In this document: positions 1 through 12,535 of the stretch, in pieces | Numbering within the stretch: the stretch's first letter is position 1 | How the letters are laid out: every line of letters starts with the position of its first letter | NCBI GenBank assembly: GCA_003260075.1 | Contig: QLIY01000194.1 | Coordinates: 1 to 64,000 of the forward strand | Direction: 5' to 3' | Length of the DNA stretch: 64,000 nt | DNA from: Phallusia mammillata | Lineage: Eukaryota > Chordata > Ascidiacea > Phlebobranchia > Ascidiidae | Made by a program: the position numbers and the translations under genes | Notes under the pieces: generated by a model | What the model saw: the letters and a program-made list of their open reading frames with translations, nothing else | The model's database searches: none | Told to the model about the DNA's origin: nothing

Positions 1-3000
1 ATATTAAAAGTAAAATTTCAGAAAGTACGTTGTTCAACCTTAACAGATAAAATTTTTGTATTTCCATTCAAAGTTTTGTATATTTTCATAACTAACAGTA
101 AGCCCCTTAGCTTAACCGCCCGTCGATGGCCACTTCTTGGATTAGTGAAACTGAAAACAAATGAGCTGTGCATTATTTTATCTCGGTCATCCCATGACCT
201 ATTAGGTCTACAGCTCTGATTGCGGTGTTAATAACATTTGTCCGCAAGCAAGAAAAAACTTTTGAATTCGTAAAGTTGAAATTGAAGTTAAGATTAAACT
301 GAAATCCTGCTTGTTCCTTCAAAATACATGATATAAAAAAAGCAAAAACATCAATAAAAAACATTTTTATCCAGCCACAAATCAATAGCAACTGTTACAT
401 GTCACATGTTATCGCTTTGTCAAATTAATTCGCGTGGACCGTGGCACAGCATTTTAATGAGGTTTCAATGGGTAGGGTGGCTATTTAGCATTTTCCCCCG
501 TAAACAATTCTACACGGGGCTAAAATTAGTTCGCGTTTCGAACAAAGGCGTGAAACGAATCTTTTTCACGGGGATAGATTTCCGAATTATTTTGATACTG
601 GTTTGAAAAGGAAACCCCGAGGTCTTGGACCACATTTTTTTTTACTTTAGGAACCCGTAAAAAAGAACAGCAGCTTCTGGAAAGAGGCGCAATCAAGTCG
701 CGGCTGAATGCACACGACTTCTGCGTGAGTTGATCGGCAAAGACGAACGGCGTTTAAAACCGCGTGACCGAGATCGAACAATCAGTGGTACTTCAGCCGA
801 GCGAAAGGTGACACCGGTGCAGTGGCGTTAACCTGACGGTCCGAAGCATTTGTTGTTCCCCAATAGAGCTCGACAATGACTTTTCTTCGCGCTGCCAAAA
901 TTTGGCTGTCTCCTGGGCTTCCGCCATGCTAGGCGAGATGATCACGCATTCTCCTTGTTGCAAAGTAGCCAAGAAAAACTGTAGCTAAATTGGGTTTAGT
1001 TTAGTATCGATTGAAAAATAAATTAATCTTCAAGCTTCAGGGAGCTGTCGGGTTGTTGTTCGTGTTACGTGTTAGGGGTAATCAAGTTTTCGACCTTGTT
1101 TGATTGGGTCCGAAAGATTAGGGTTGTTTTTGGAAGCAAGGAAGGCTTTGCTGGAAGCTTTTACAGCAATGCTGTGTTCAGTTTTAGCCACGTTTGGAAA
1201 GAATACAAACTAGATTTTCTGGAGTCATTGATGGATACAGTTTGCTCTGTGGTAATAGTTGCTAAAAATACATCATGTGGTGGTGAAGAAGAGGATGCCG
1301 CTGGGCATTAAAAAGAAAAGTGCCCTTTACTTCAAACAAATATTCTATGGTGTAGGTTAAAACTCGTTCAGAAGACGTTTTCAAGTGTTTTATTGCTTCG
1401 TGAACGTCCAATACCGCTAAATGTGATATAATTGTTCTTCACCGTGCTCAGAGCCGCTTTATCATTTGTTAATCCAAGCTGACATGGGGTCAAATGTGCA
1501 GTTCGTCTGAAAACTACTGAATTTGCAGTGGAGCTGTTTTTATTTTATTGAATCCAACTCGCAATAGGTGCAAAGCAAGTTGTTTAACCGTGCCTGTTTG
1601 TAACGTTAATTCGATTTGTCGCTTGTTAGCATTCAAAGACCGCTAATTTAAACTACTACGCACGCCTTATGGACCTAATTTAAGCATTGGTAATTGGGTT
1701 TGCTGAATTCACCCAGCAAACATGTTACATTTCTCGGCAATTGGCCGGCGAATGCAAAAACGCACCAAAGTATTTCGTGATGTTTGCTTTTTTGAAATAT
1801 GGCCGACAGAAAATATGACAAGCTGGTTTGCACCGACTTCGGCCGAATCCGAACCTGGAAAAGTGTGTGAGTAAATTTTGCCTGTAACGATTTGTTTCAC
1901 ATTCCAATACCCACAACACTGCGGTGTCTTATCAATTATTAATAATACAAAGCGTTCGGTGCGCATTCCAGACCAGAATCGCACGAAAGAACTGCTAAAA
2001 AACCTCGACATTAAAATAACTTTACAAAAATGCAACGAAGGTCAAGTTTTATCAAACAATACAAACATTCATCAATCAATATCATAAACACGTGTTTGTG
2101 TCTCAAGCGACAACTTTTTGCATCGACGTAAAAACGCTGGCAACGAAAATCTGGTATGCGCATCACGGAAAACTTGTGTCCCTATGCTGTGTTGTAGTCG
2201 ATACTAGGGTTACTTTACACAACTTTGACACTGTGCAAAATCGAATTAGTCACGAGCGCTAGAGCGAAAGATACCGTAACAAATGAGAAATTCCAGAAGG
2301 GGACTGTTGATTTTTTTGTTACTGGCTGCGGAAGCTGGTAAAAAATAGCCGTTGATTTCTTTTTTCAGAGTGGCGTGTTTGTCGTCTTCTGTCATTCAAG
2401 GCCGTAGTTGTGTCGAGGAATGGTTAAACACAAGGTTAAAGATGTTTGGTAGAAAAGTTCCATATAACTTAGCTACATTTGTTGGTGCCAGAATGCTCAA
2501 TATTTTGAATTTAAACAAACGTGTTTGTTCTTATGCGTGCAAGGAACTGTGACTGCTGTATTGAAATGATTGACGTTTTATGAAGCAAAAATAAGAAATA
2601 TGTGTTTGTTAGAGTCAGATATTACGCTAAAAACAAAAGTATTTAGTTATGGTAAAAAAAAACATATATCGCTTTGTTTTTATGCTGGGTTTATACGATT
2701 GTCTCCTATTTACACTACAGTCGTTTTTTAGAAAGTGCAGAAATTTAACTTTTACTTCATAACGATTTTGAGACCTGAGCTGTGAAACGCAGCAACATGG
2801 AACTCGAAAATTCTTTACCAACCAGCGACGTCCCTGGTGATGACCAGCTATCAGGAAACAAAAGCAGGAACAAGAGTTTCAAGGTGGTAGTAAATAACTA
2901 AGTTTATTTTGTTATACGATCGGCACTTGCGCAATGAACACCGGCCGATGTCAAATCGTGGTGAAATGATGTATCGGTGTGGAATGAACAAAATAGGAGC

Positions 3001-3329
3001 TAAAACGACCCAAATTTAGCGAAACTCAAAAATAATCTCGACTCGATATTTGAAGGGAACAGTTAGTTATAACCTAAACTCCATGGTTAATGACCGTGAA
3101 TCACTGCATTAAGTGAGGTGCTATCGCACGTTTTGTGCAGGGTTCTTTTCTGGGCACGCTGGTTTGCGCGTTCGTTATGTCAATTAAAGTTTCTTTCGAA
3201 AATTTTTTATTTTTTTATTTTTTTTTAGCTATGTTTTAGCTATTTATTAAAAAAAATCTTTCGAAATTTTGGATTGACATCGAAAGAGTCCGAAGATGAA
3301 ATATATGTGATTTTATAAATACTTTAGAT
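1..3329. other. Non-coding stretch, no gene recognised
   Basis: No ORF here has a recognisable domain, and I see no convincing splice-flanked coding block. The only structure noted is an imperfect inverted repeat around 3177-3280 (arms containing ATGTCAAT and ATTGACAT, each with a TTTCGAAA-like core), separated by a T/A-rich loop. It could be a small MITE, but no target-site duplication is clear. Confidence 0.5.
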
Positions 3330-3746
3330 CAGGGGTCATCAAACTATTTTCACAGCGGGACTGATAATTTTAATAACCATTTGTCGCTGATGTTGTCGCT
3401 TATTCTGGTGGTGCCGCTGTTAAATTGCAAAATTATGAAGAATATATAGGTGTCTCATCTACCAACCCTTGTTTCCTATTCTATCACAAGCAACCAAACA
3501 AGGCAATCGTTCGCGCACAATTATTGTTATTTGCTCTTGTCTATGACGTAACAAACCGCTTTTGGATCATATCTAAATGCGTTGCAATCCTTTTAGACCA
3601 GATAAAAGTATTACTAGGATGCATTCTGTAGGTTTGTGCAATCTTTAAAGTATTGCGTTACAAAATGTTCCATACGTTTTAATACAGCAAATAATCCTTC
3701 GCGAGCCGGATAAAATGACGCCGATTGCCTAGTTTTGTGACCCCTG
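3330..3746. mobile_element. Non-autonomous hAT-like element (417 bp)
   Basis: The left end reads CAGGGGTCATCAAACT and the right end AGTTTTGTGACCCCTG, an imperfect terminal inverted repeat of the hAT type. The flank is ctttagat on the left and cttagat on the right, that is, an 8-bp target-site duplication in which one copy has lost a T. The interior has no transposase ORF. It would have been mobilised by a transposase encoded elsewhere. Confidence 0.7.
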
Positions 3747-6700
3747 CTTAGATGAATTTTTGGCCTAAAACAACCGTACATAGAAAAACTATCGACATCC
3801 TATGACTTCGTATGGCTCGCATGATTGTTCTCGGGCTCATGAGCAATATTACTTTGCATCAACAAATGTCGCAAACTATTGATTTATCGACGACACGTAC
3901 ATGATACCGTGCGCGCGTGCAATCAGACGCAATATGAAGAATCGATGAAACATAATTCAAATGTAAAAACTATTAAGTGGGACCAAATCCGAATAGCAAT
4001 TCAACCCGCCTGACCGGCTAACAACATTTAGTTTAACTTGTAACATCCACGAGTGATTTATTGATCCACTTTTACTACATATGCATTTGCGTCGGTGACG
4101 CGCATTTATGGTTTTGTGGGGGATTTTTTCCAGTTTGATCAGATACGATTTTGCAAATTTGATATTCCTTACTCAAAAATTTGCTATAGTTGTTTATGTT
4201 TTGTGCTGTTTTTTTCCTTTTTTTACAAAAATTGCATTTAATCTCCAACAGGAACAAAAATATGTGTTGGAAATATGAAATTGACATTTCTCACAGTAAT
4301 ATCAGTAACAAACACAAAAAGCATGATTTTGTAACAAATTTAAATTTATTTTGATAGTTCGGTTTATTTTTTAAAACATTTGCTTTTAACAGCGGCTTGC
4401 GGAAATGCGACGAAAGTCGGTTAACAATGCTGACTGCTTCATCACTTTGGCCGTCCTCTTCACGTTGTGTCCGGCAGTTTTTGTTGTTCTTGTTGTCGTA
4501 CCGATTAAGGTAAGTTGTATTTGTAAATCGCTTGTTTTGGTCGTTAATTTTTATTTTTTTCATTAGTTTTATTTTTTTAAGTAATGTATTTAATGCACAA
4601 AACGAATTGAAACAGAAAACCTAAATACGTTTAGCAGTTTCGCAGCCTAAACTCGGTTTGCTTTTATCAATTTTTATTATCCTAATGCGTTTCAGTGACC
4701 ACAGAGCTTTTATCCTAACCCCGAAAAATTACGGCATTATTAGGTAGTAACATATATAACCACGTTGTACAATGTACACCAAACAAAATGTTTGAGACAA
4801 CTGGTTAGTCAGGTATCCGGAGTTAAGAACTGGGGCTTTCTGTAGTGACATGACTCTGTATGGCAATAATTTTTGGCGAGGCAAATTATGACCCTCGAAG
4901 TCGAAGATACTTTGTAGGAAAATATAAACGGTGTTAAATTTGTGGTATTATTTTACGTGGAAGATTTTGTTCGTTTCCCCATTGGTCCTAAACGCTTCGC
5001 AAAGTCTAAGTTTCGCAAAAAATTTTCGCGATACAATATTTTGCAAAAAACAAAAAATATTTTTTATATTATTATTATTATTTTTTTTTTTGCGACCCAC
5101 TTTCATGCATTGTTATAGTATTAAAATTTATTTTTAATAAATTCTTACATTCTTAAACATTGGAGATAACGTTTCGCTTCAGTAGCAACTCTATCATCCG
5201 CATGACATCCAATTGTTGATAGACAGGGTACATATTTCGTTGTGTAAACTACAACCTCTCGCTCGGCCGATTTTCATAAAGTGCCGGCTTTGTTTATGGT
5301 TTTTGTATCCCCACATTCTTCAACAACGAGTGTTTGGGCTAGTGAAGCATTTTTCGAATTCTTAAAATTGTTAAGATCTTCATAACTTACTTTTTCAATC
5401 AGATAAAAACTAAATCATAAGCCATGCGGATTTACCAGCAATACAAACGGTTTACCAATTTGATGTATTGAGCTTGTAATAAACTCGCATAGCAAGTTTG
5501 TGTTTTCGTCTTTCAGTTTGCATAAGATTTTTTAACGCCCAAAGCCAAATCTCCAAGCTAATGATAACTTGTAGTTATACGCAAACATAGCACAAGGTTT
5601 ATTTTACAATTAAGCACAAAACGCCCTTTTCAGTTTGCAGCCATACAAACGCAGACCAAATTTATCAGCGCATTTCTTATCGCACTTGATCTTAGCCAAA
5701 AGTTTTTCGCGCTTGGTCGAAGTTCTAATCTTCGTTTGGCGGCAAAACACGAGGTTGTCGATATATTTAGTTCTTGCGTGTGCTGTTTCACAAGCTGACA
5801 AGACTGCACATTTGTTGTGGATTATTAGACCGCTCCGGATCGGACACAAACGTTTTGTGGTTCTTCAGCACGATTGCAACCTGCCAATTAAACTGTGTAA
5901 GAAATGAACGAGAAAACTCTAGCGCTCATCCATGCACGTAACAGCCGCTGAATGCTGGTCACGTGGAAAGTTGATTACGTGTTGATAGACTTGACAATCG
6001 CGAAATTCTAAACTGAGGAAATCTAACTACAAGCATGAATAACCCAATTAGGATTGGGGTTGAACATTTCCAACAGTTTTTGTGATAGTTAATGGGTAGT
6101 GAGTAGTATTCCTCAAATCTATTATAAAGTGTAGAGGATTTTTCAGCCTTCGTTTAAATATTTCTATATCTAACAGTCCATGATCAAAAGCTTGTGGTAT
6201 GTCGACATATGCAACAGGCAAATGTTTTTGTTTTTCGGTTTGTTAATTGTTTCAAAGCTTTTCGGCATTAAAATGCTGGTCGGACAAATAAATCACACAA
6301 TGTAGAAAACCTCACACCATTATCTATCAAGGCCGGTTAGTTCGGCAGTGATCTCGTTGAAACGCTCAAGCATCGGTAGCGGCTGTAATTCAGGCTTAAC
6401 GCGCTAAAACAACAGCACGTGCGAGCCACGGAGGTCACCTTTCCATTCCTAAACAATCCGAACCAAATATTTTGATTTCGCATCGCCAGGAGTCGCCGCT
6501 TTAAAGTAACCCTTCAGAAGAGCCTTGGATATTGTTAGCTGCTCAAAACGATAATATTTTGCTACTTTTCGGAAGCACCCGGGAAGTATGTAAGTGCACC
6601 CAAGTTTGTTTTCAAAGCCATCCCCTCCACTGTGTTTGTGATGTGGTCTGCCGGCTTGATCTTGCTGAAGGACCGCTTGAACTGAAAGATGTGGAAGTAT

Positions 6701-9700
6701 CAAACTTCTCATATTTTTGTGGGAGTCATATGCGCTAATACGTTGACTATTCCTGTTTCACTCCACTTACACTTTGTGTCAGGAATCTGCATTTTCTCCT
6801 GAAAAAACCCCAAATATTTAATTGTTGACAGACATAAAATATATAATGGCCAAACTGCGTTTAAGTAGACAACCACTTCTAGACATCTACAGCATTTATG
6901 GCCTACATTTTAAAGAACTTACTAGCATGTTTTGATCAGTTTTTCACGGCGGATAACATGGGAAGATACTATGAGTGCATAATTTCAATTGAGTAGATAG
7001 GCTGTGGTTTAAAACCGGAAGCAATGTTAGAGTTTAAATTTTTGCTCCACATGGAGTTCAGTGTCCCGTCCGAAAACAGACAGGGTTGGTTGCGCGCAGT
7101 AAGACAAATTCGATTCACACTAACCGTGTGACCGAGACCCAGGAAACCCAAAAATAGACCCGATTATTATTTTGCTCTTAATTTTCTTCGCGGCCGACAA
7201 AAAACACTTGCAAACATTTGTGCAAACTTCCAAACTGATGTGTAACATACCTTCTGACAAAAGCATAAGGTTAATATAGCAGAAAATACCTTGGGTTGAT
7301 ACGTGGACCTATTTTGGTGATTACAAATGTGTCATCGTATGCAGTTCAGGTTTCAAATAGTCATGGCGTGAAATTGTTCGATAAAATAATTAACCGCCCT
7401 AACTGCAAAGAAACACTGCGAGTGGTGGGGCTTAGAAAAGCCTAATCAAGGGAAGATAATTGCTTGATTGATTATCGCTGACGCGTGAGTAAGAGTTCTG
7501 GGACCTGTAGGCGTTTTTTTCTCATTACAATGCAATGTCTGTTAAATCTTAAAAGCTTGTGGCGAAATCGAAAACAATTACAGAACTCTTATGTCGCCCC
7601 TTGACCCCTCAACGTCGGCATGAGATTGTCGTTGAGCATTTCAAGGGTGCTCGCAGGGATTTGAACAGCTAAATGTTTTTGAAACTCATCTCATTTTTTC
7701 GGGCAACATGCTTGAAGTAAACAACCCCGGCTGCTGCGCGGTCCCTTCACAGTCCCCTTAACCCTCACAGATGTCACGCAAGGTCGATTTTGTTTAGACA
7801 AGGCTCCCGGGAACTTTTCGGGGACGCAGGTTTTGTGACTGACGCGCGCTGAAGTCAGTCGCGATGTGAAGTTCGGGAGTTTGTTGTTTGGCACTCGGCC
7901 CTGTTTTTCGACCCGATGCCGCTACGCGTTCCGCTCTCTTTCTCTCTCGTCTCTGCGTCCGTTCAGTTTCAAGGTTTTTAGTTTTGGCGCCATTCAGCGT
8001 TGAAGGGTTGCCCTGCGTTGGTTCACTTGTGATCCGGAAATAGGGACTCGACGGTGACTTTGATTCCATTGCCTGGCGTCTGTGCCCCCTGAAACAGTGT
8101 TTTTTTGTGGATTTCTAATGAAAAGTGTCGCCTATAAAGAAAAAAAAAAGAAAAAAACAAGACATTCACATATTTTCAGTCGCAAACGATTGCCATTATT
8201 CCAGCCAAAAACGAATAATGGCAACGATTTGGCAAATAAAATTGAATCGCGAAAAAATACATTAAGTTAAATACATAACAATTCTATTAAGTTGCTGGTT
8301 TTGGAAAACTGTACTGAAAATAGTACAACCATTTTACATATAAAGCTGGCATAACACGATTCTTCCAGAAGGAATTTTTCGCATGCAGCGGGCAACCACT
8401 TTCCACCAAAGTTTGTCAACTCGCATAAAACCACAATGCTACTATTGAACCTAAGCTTTGGCCGACCGAGTCATGCCGTACCACAAGATTGGCACTTAAC
8501 GAAATGCTAATGCGTTTGCAATTAACTTGTCAGTGTTCATGCGCATTCCGCCTGTCACCCGTCGTAATTGGGCGGGAGTGAGGTCAATGATTTGAGCCGA
8601 TCATGGCATGTCGATAACATTATTTTTTCTGTCGTTCGAGTTTCAGTGAATTGTTGTTGGGGACCAAAACAGATCGCTACATAAAAGTTCATCTTCTATT
8701 CACCCTAATTATTTTTAACTGAAATGCAAATCGTTATGCTAAGTTTTGACAATTTTTTTACATTAAGATACAAAACACCACATAAGCATTAGCGCTTATC
8801 GATCTAAGTCTCCAATAGGAAAATAACAATCGGATTTAAAACGTTCCAAGGACACTCAAATTTCGTGAATCATTCTTTAGAGTAAATTCTCCCAGCAAAA
8901 GCAAGTGTTTCCATGTCGTCCACGCCGAAGTTTCCGACGTGAATCAAACGAACGGGGGTGGATCCAATTACGCTGTTACGGCTTGCTTGGGTCGCATTGA
9001 GGTTTGCTGACGCGGGGCCAAAATTTGTAGACAGGGACACGACAGGGTCAATCAAATAGTTTTTGATCACACTGGCATTTTGTCGAAAACAGCAGTCTGA
9101 TCTCTCCAACCCCTTTACTTCACGTTTGTTGTTTAAATATGTATCGGTGTTATTGCAGTGAAATTTTAGACGTTCACAAAACTGGCGAAGAGTGAATCTG
9201 ATTCATAAATTTACAATTTCCAGTTTTCCAACCCGGATTCCAGCATATATTTTTTACCTTTACAGCTTAACGCAACACAACCTAACATTGTTTCATTTTA
9301 GTAAATAAAATGGTCTACACGCAAAGGACAAATCATTAAAACTTATGTGTTCTTAAACCTAAAAAATGCACAACCACTGATGAAGCTTAATATTCCTGAA
9401 TTTTGGAAGTATATCAGGGAGCGCGTCGATCTGTTTGCGCTTCCGCCGTTCGCGTGTGCTTTGTCAACTTGCTTTCAAGCAATGGGTGTGATCCATTAAG
9501 CACGCCGCTTGTATGAGATTGTTTATTAATTCTTACCGGTTTAGTTGCCCATTTAGCGACCACCCACTAAGTCACGGAAGCAAGCTCTGCCTTCAAACAC
9601 TTCTTCTGCTGGAGAAACCACTACAATCTCAACTGTATCGAGTTGTCGACCACACTGTAAGGGTCACGTTTATGCGGTATTTACAGTTCTGTTGATTTTA

Positions 9701-11597
9701 CACACATGAAATGAACGAATCTTCACGCTGCCGCAGGAGCCCAATGAATATTCGGTGCAGTTTTTGTTTTGTTCCTGTTTTTTTCCTATGATTTGCGGTC
9801 GTAGTGAACACATTTTAAAAAACACAGTTTAACTGATATTATCTCAGTTTGGTTTAAATGGTATTGTATATAGATGGAAATCCAAAAATCATCCCCTCCA
9901 TTGTCGTTGAGGTAGTAGCAAGTTATAGTGACTTTATGTGATTTATGCCTAAATCAAAAGCAAACAAAAGTAACAAAGGGTCCACAAGCCATTTTAAGTG
10001 TCACAAAAAGATATTTTTAGATTCACTTACGAAGTGCCAACAGACAGTAGGACAATCCGTCAATTTCTTTGGCGACGCATTTGACAATGGCATTGACACG
10101 GACTTTTCATTTGGATCAGCTTTCGTTGCAACCCTGGCGTGACATCTCGCGTGCCGCGCCATGAACCGAGTTGCCGAGGCGGTATTTTTTGCAACCCTCA
10201 GAAACACAACCTCTTTCCTCTTATTTAAGTGTTAAAGTTATAGGGCGACCAACCAGACCTATTTGAAAAAAATATTATATTTTCCGAATGCCTCTATTTT
10301 TTATCGAGAATTATCTACTAAACAATAAAGTTTGTTGACAAAAGGTAGACGTGCAACAAAAAGCATCGATGAGTAGGCGTTTATTAAACAAATAATTTGC
10401 ACTAGTGCGCTATTGTCTATTGACTTCATGCAATGGGGCATGTTGATGCTGTAGTTATAGCGCAGCGCAGGTCGTGCGTGCCGAAACCAATATATTTGAC
10501 ACGGTATTGGCATTGAATGATAACACTTTGGGGTCTTGCTTCGTTTTTCAAATTTTTTTTGCGCGTCTGCGCATAACTTCACGACGGATTTATTGTATTG
10601 GAAAAAATATAACGGCTGTTCGTTTTTTGAGCCTTCTTTGATGTACACCGTTCAATTCAGGGAACTGGTAAATCCTAAACAGAGGGTGTCACCTGGAAGT
10701 CGATGACTGACAAGTTTGGCGCTAGAAACTTTCATCACACTTTGCCAAACGCACAATAGAACAACAGAAGATACATATCCTGCTGTTCGGAGCTTAAACG
10801 CTTTACAATCCCTGATCCTGGTGTTACCGCCTCCAAACGTTGCCTCCTCACACAAAATCGAACGTGCATGGACATGATCCTTCTCAATCAGTGTTTTCAT
10901 GTTTGTGGTCATTGTTCCTCGTTTGTAAACAGGCTTGTTTTTTTCTGATCCGTTTGCTAACGGAGTGAAACGCAATGCAGCAAAAACTGTTTGTGGCACA
11001 AACACAAAGTAAAATAAAAAGCAACATTGGGAAAAAAACTAACTGCGCGGTTCTTTTTAAGGTTTAGAATTTATGTACCTCGATTCAGTACAGTTCAAAC
11101 TGTTTTCGACTTCTGGTCTAATATTTGATTGACAACTCGATCCTGCCAAGGCCGAACTCTCGAGTTAATCTGACAAAATTGTGGCTTGCAAGTTTGTAAT
11201 TCACTCGGCAGATCGGCGAATCCCATTCAAACCCAAATCGACGCCGTACATCAAGTTCCGTGAAATGCCTCGAAGGCCGATGAGGCGGCTTGTTAGCTCA
11301 ATGCCATGATACCGGGCGTGAAAAATTACCCAGTTTGCCACTCAATGCTAAACCGCGATTTATTGAGTGCGGCAATTACAGGCATTCCTCACGACTTCAG
11401 ACTTAAAAATAAACATAGCCGCGGAATTGATGGCTCGCTCACACGTTTGTGAAAGATTCTGATCGTCCGATTTCGGCCATTTTTACTGACTTCGTTAGCG
11501 GTGAATATGCAAACGTAAAACAATATCTCAAAACTAAACAACAGCGGAAGGGCCAATTGACTTTTTAGCAGTTTGTAGGCTAAATGCGTTTCCTATT
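3747..11597. other. Long non-coding stretch, no gene recognised
   Basis: About 7.9 kb with only short ORFs, none with a recognisable family or a codon pattern like the real exons further along. The part near 7600-8080 is richer in CpG than its surroundings but starts no visible gene. A let-7-like word near 9909 was examined and rejected. Confidence 0.45.
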
Positions 11598-11635
11598 ATT
11601 TAAAGCAGGGGTCTCAAACTCAAACTGCGTTGGGG

Positions 11636-11636
<1 letters not shown>

Positions 11637-11709
<73 letters not shown>
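11637..11709. repeat. Poly(C) run, 73 bases
   Basis: An uninterrupted run of C directly inside the left end of the outer hAT element, following TTGGGGA. The true length in the genome is uncertain because assemblies of such runs are unreliable. On the other strand it is a G run able to form G-quadruplexes. The polyproline and polyglycine ORFs read from it are not genes. Confidence 0.95.
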
Positions 11710-11882
11710 TACAATAAAAATCAATATTGTAATAACAAAACAGCAATAGATGCACAGAGTAGCAAAGTGAAAGAGTCAACTGTGCTATTTTGCCTTGTGT
11801 GAAAACAATGGCCAACAATGACGCAACAATCGCAATGGCTGATTCTAAAAATGGGCTAGTTCGATTATCCTGTAAAATATAC

Positions 11883-12393
11883 CACTAATACAGTGGTTCC
11901 CAACCTTTTAGTAGTCACGGACCCCTTTTGTAAGTTTTATACGCCAGCTGATTCCCAACGTAATTTTCCGTGTCTCTCATATGTTTTTCGTTTCTTGCAT
12001 TATATGTTAATAATACATTTTTGTGCGGCATTTTAATCAGCCTTTACAGTCCTCAAAGCTCAATGAAGTTCTGCACTGTAGCAACAGAGAGATAAATTTT
12101 CTAGTGTACAAATGTTGAAACAAAGCACTATAAATTCCATTGTTCATGTGTGTTGTAATGTCACAATGGAGATAAAAATCACAAAAAAGTAGTTTTTCCA
12201 GACCCGAAAGTTTGATAAACAGTTTGCACTTGTATGCAGGATTGTAAAAACATTTCGAAAACTTACAAATATTTTACTGTTGGTTAATGGTACTAAAAAT
12301 GTTTGGCTCCACGGACCCTCTGAATCCCTCTCACGTACCCCTTGGGGGTCCGCGAACCCCAGGTTGGGAACCAGTAGGCCTACTGCACTAATA
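11883..12393. mobile_element. Inner hAT-like element nested in the outer one
   Basis: The element spans 11891-12385, with left end CAGTGGTTCCCAACC and right part GGTTGGGAACCAGTAG, bounded by the perfect 8-bp duplication cactaata at 11883-11890 and 12386-12393. The right end carries the extra palindrome CAGTAGGCCTACTG beyond the inverted repeat, so the terminus was rearranged or extended. There is no transposase. It lies wholly inside the outer element, so it inserted later. Confidence 0.9.
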
Positions 12394-12535
12394 GAATGAT
12401 TGTATCTTGTAAACTCTCATAAAGGGTATTCGGCCAGAATAAAACAGATTAAAAGTTACTTCGTGGGCCACACAAACACCCTTGGAGGGCCGCATGCGGC
12501 CCGCAGGCCGCGTGTTTGAGACCCCTGATTTAAAG

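Larger units (their letters stand above)
11598..12535. mobile_element. Outer hAT-like element with 8-bp target-site duplication
   Basis: The element spans 11606-12527. Its left end is CAGGGGTCTCAAACTC and its right end GTGTTTGAGACCCCTG, and it is bounded by the perfect 8-bp duplication atttaaag at 11598-11605 and 12528-12535. Terminal CAGGGGTC-type repeats plus an 8-bp duplication are diagnostic of the hAT superfamily. No transposase is present. The left part carries a 73-base C run, and a second, younger hAT element (11891-12385) is inserted inside it. The subterminal right part is rich in GGCCGC/GCGGCC words. Confidence 0.9.

Noticed and set aside
9909-9931. let-7-like word (TGAGGTAGTAG followed by CAAGTTATAGTG)
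   Set aside because: The seed matches but the rest does not, and no complementary arm lies within 100 bases on either side, so no microRNA hairpin can form.
11584-11818. Polyproline and polyglycine ORFs across the C run (also at 23382-23630)
   Set aside because: They are read straight through a homopolymer and have no real coding content on either side.
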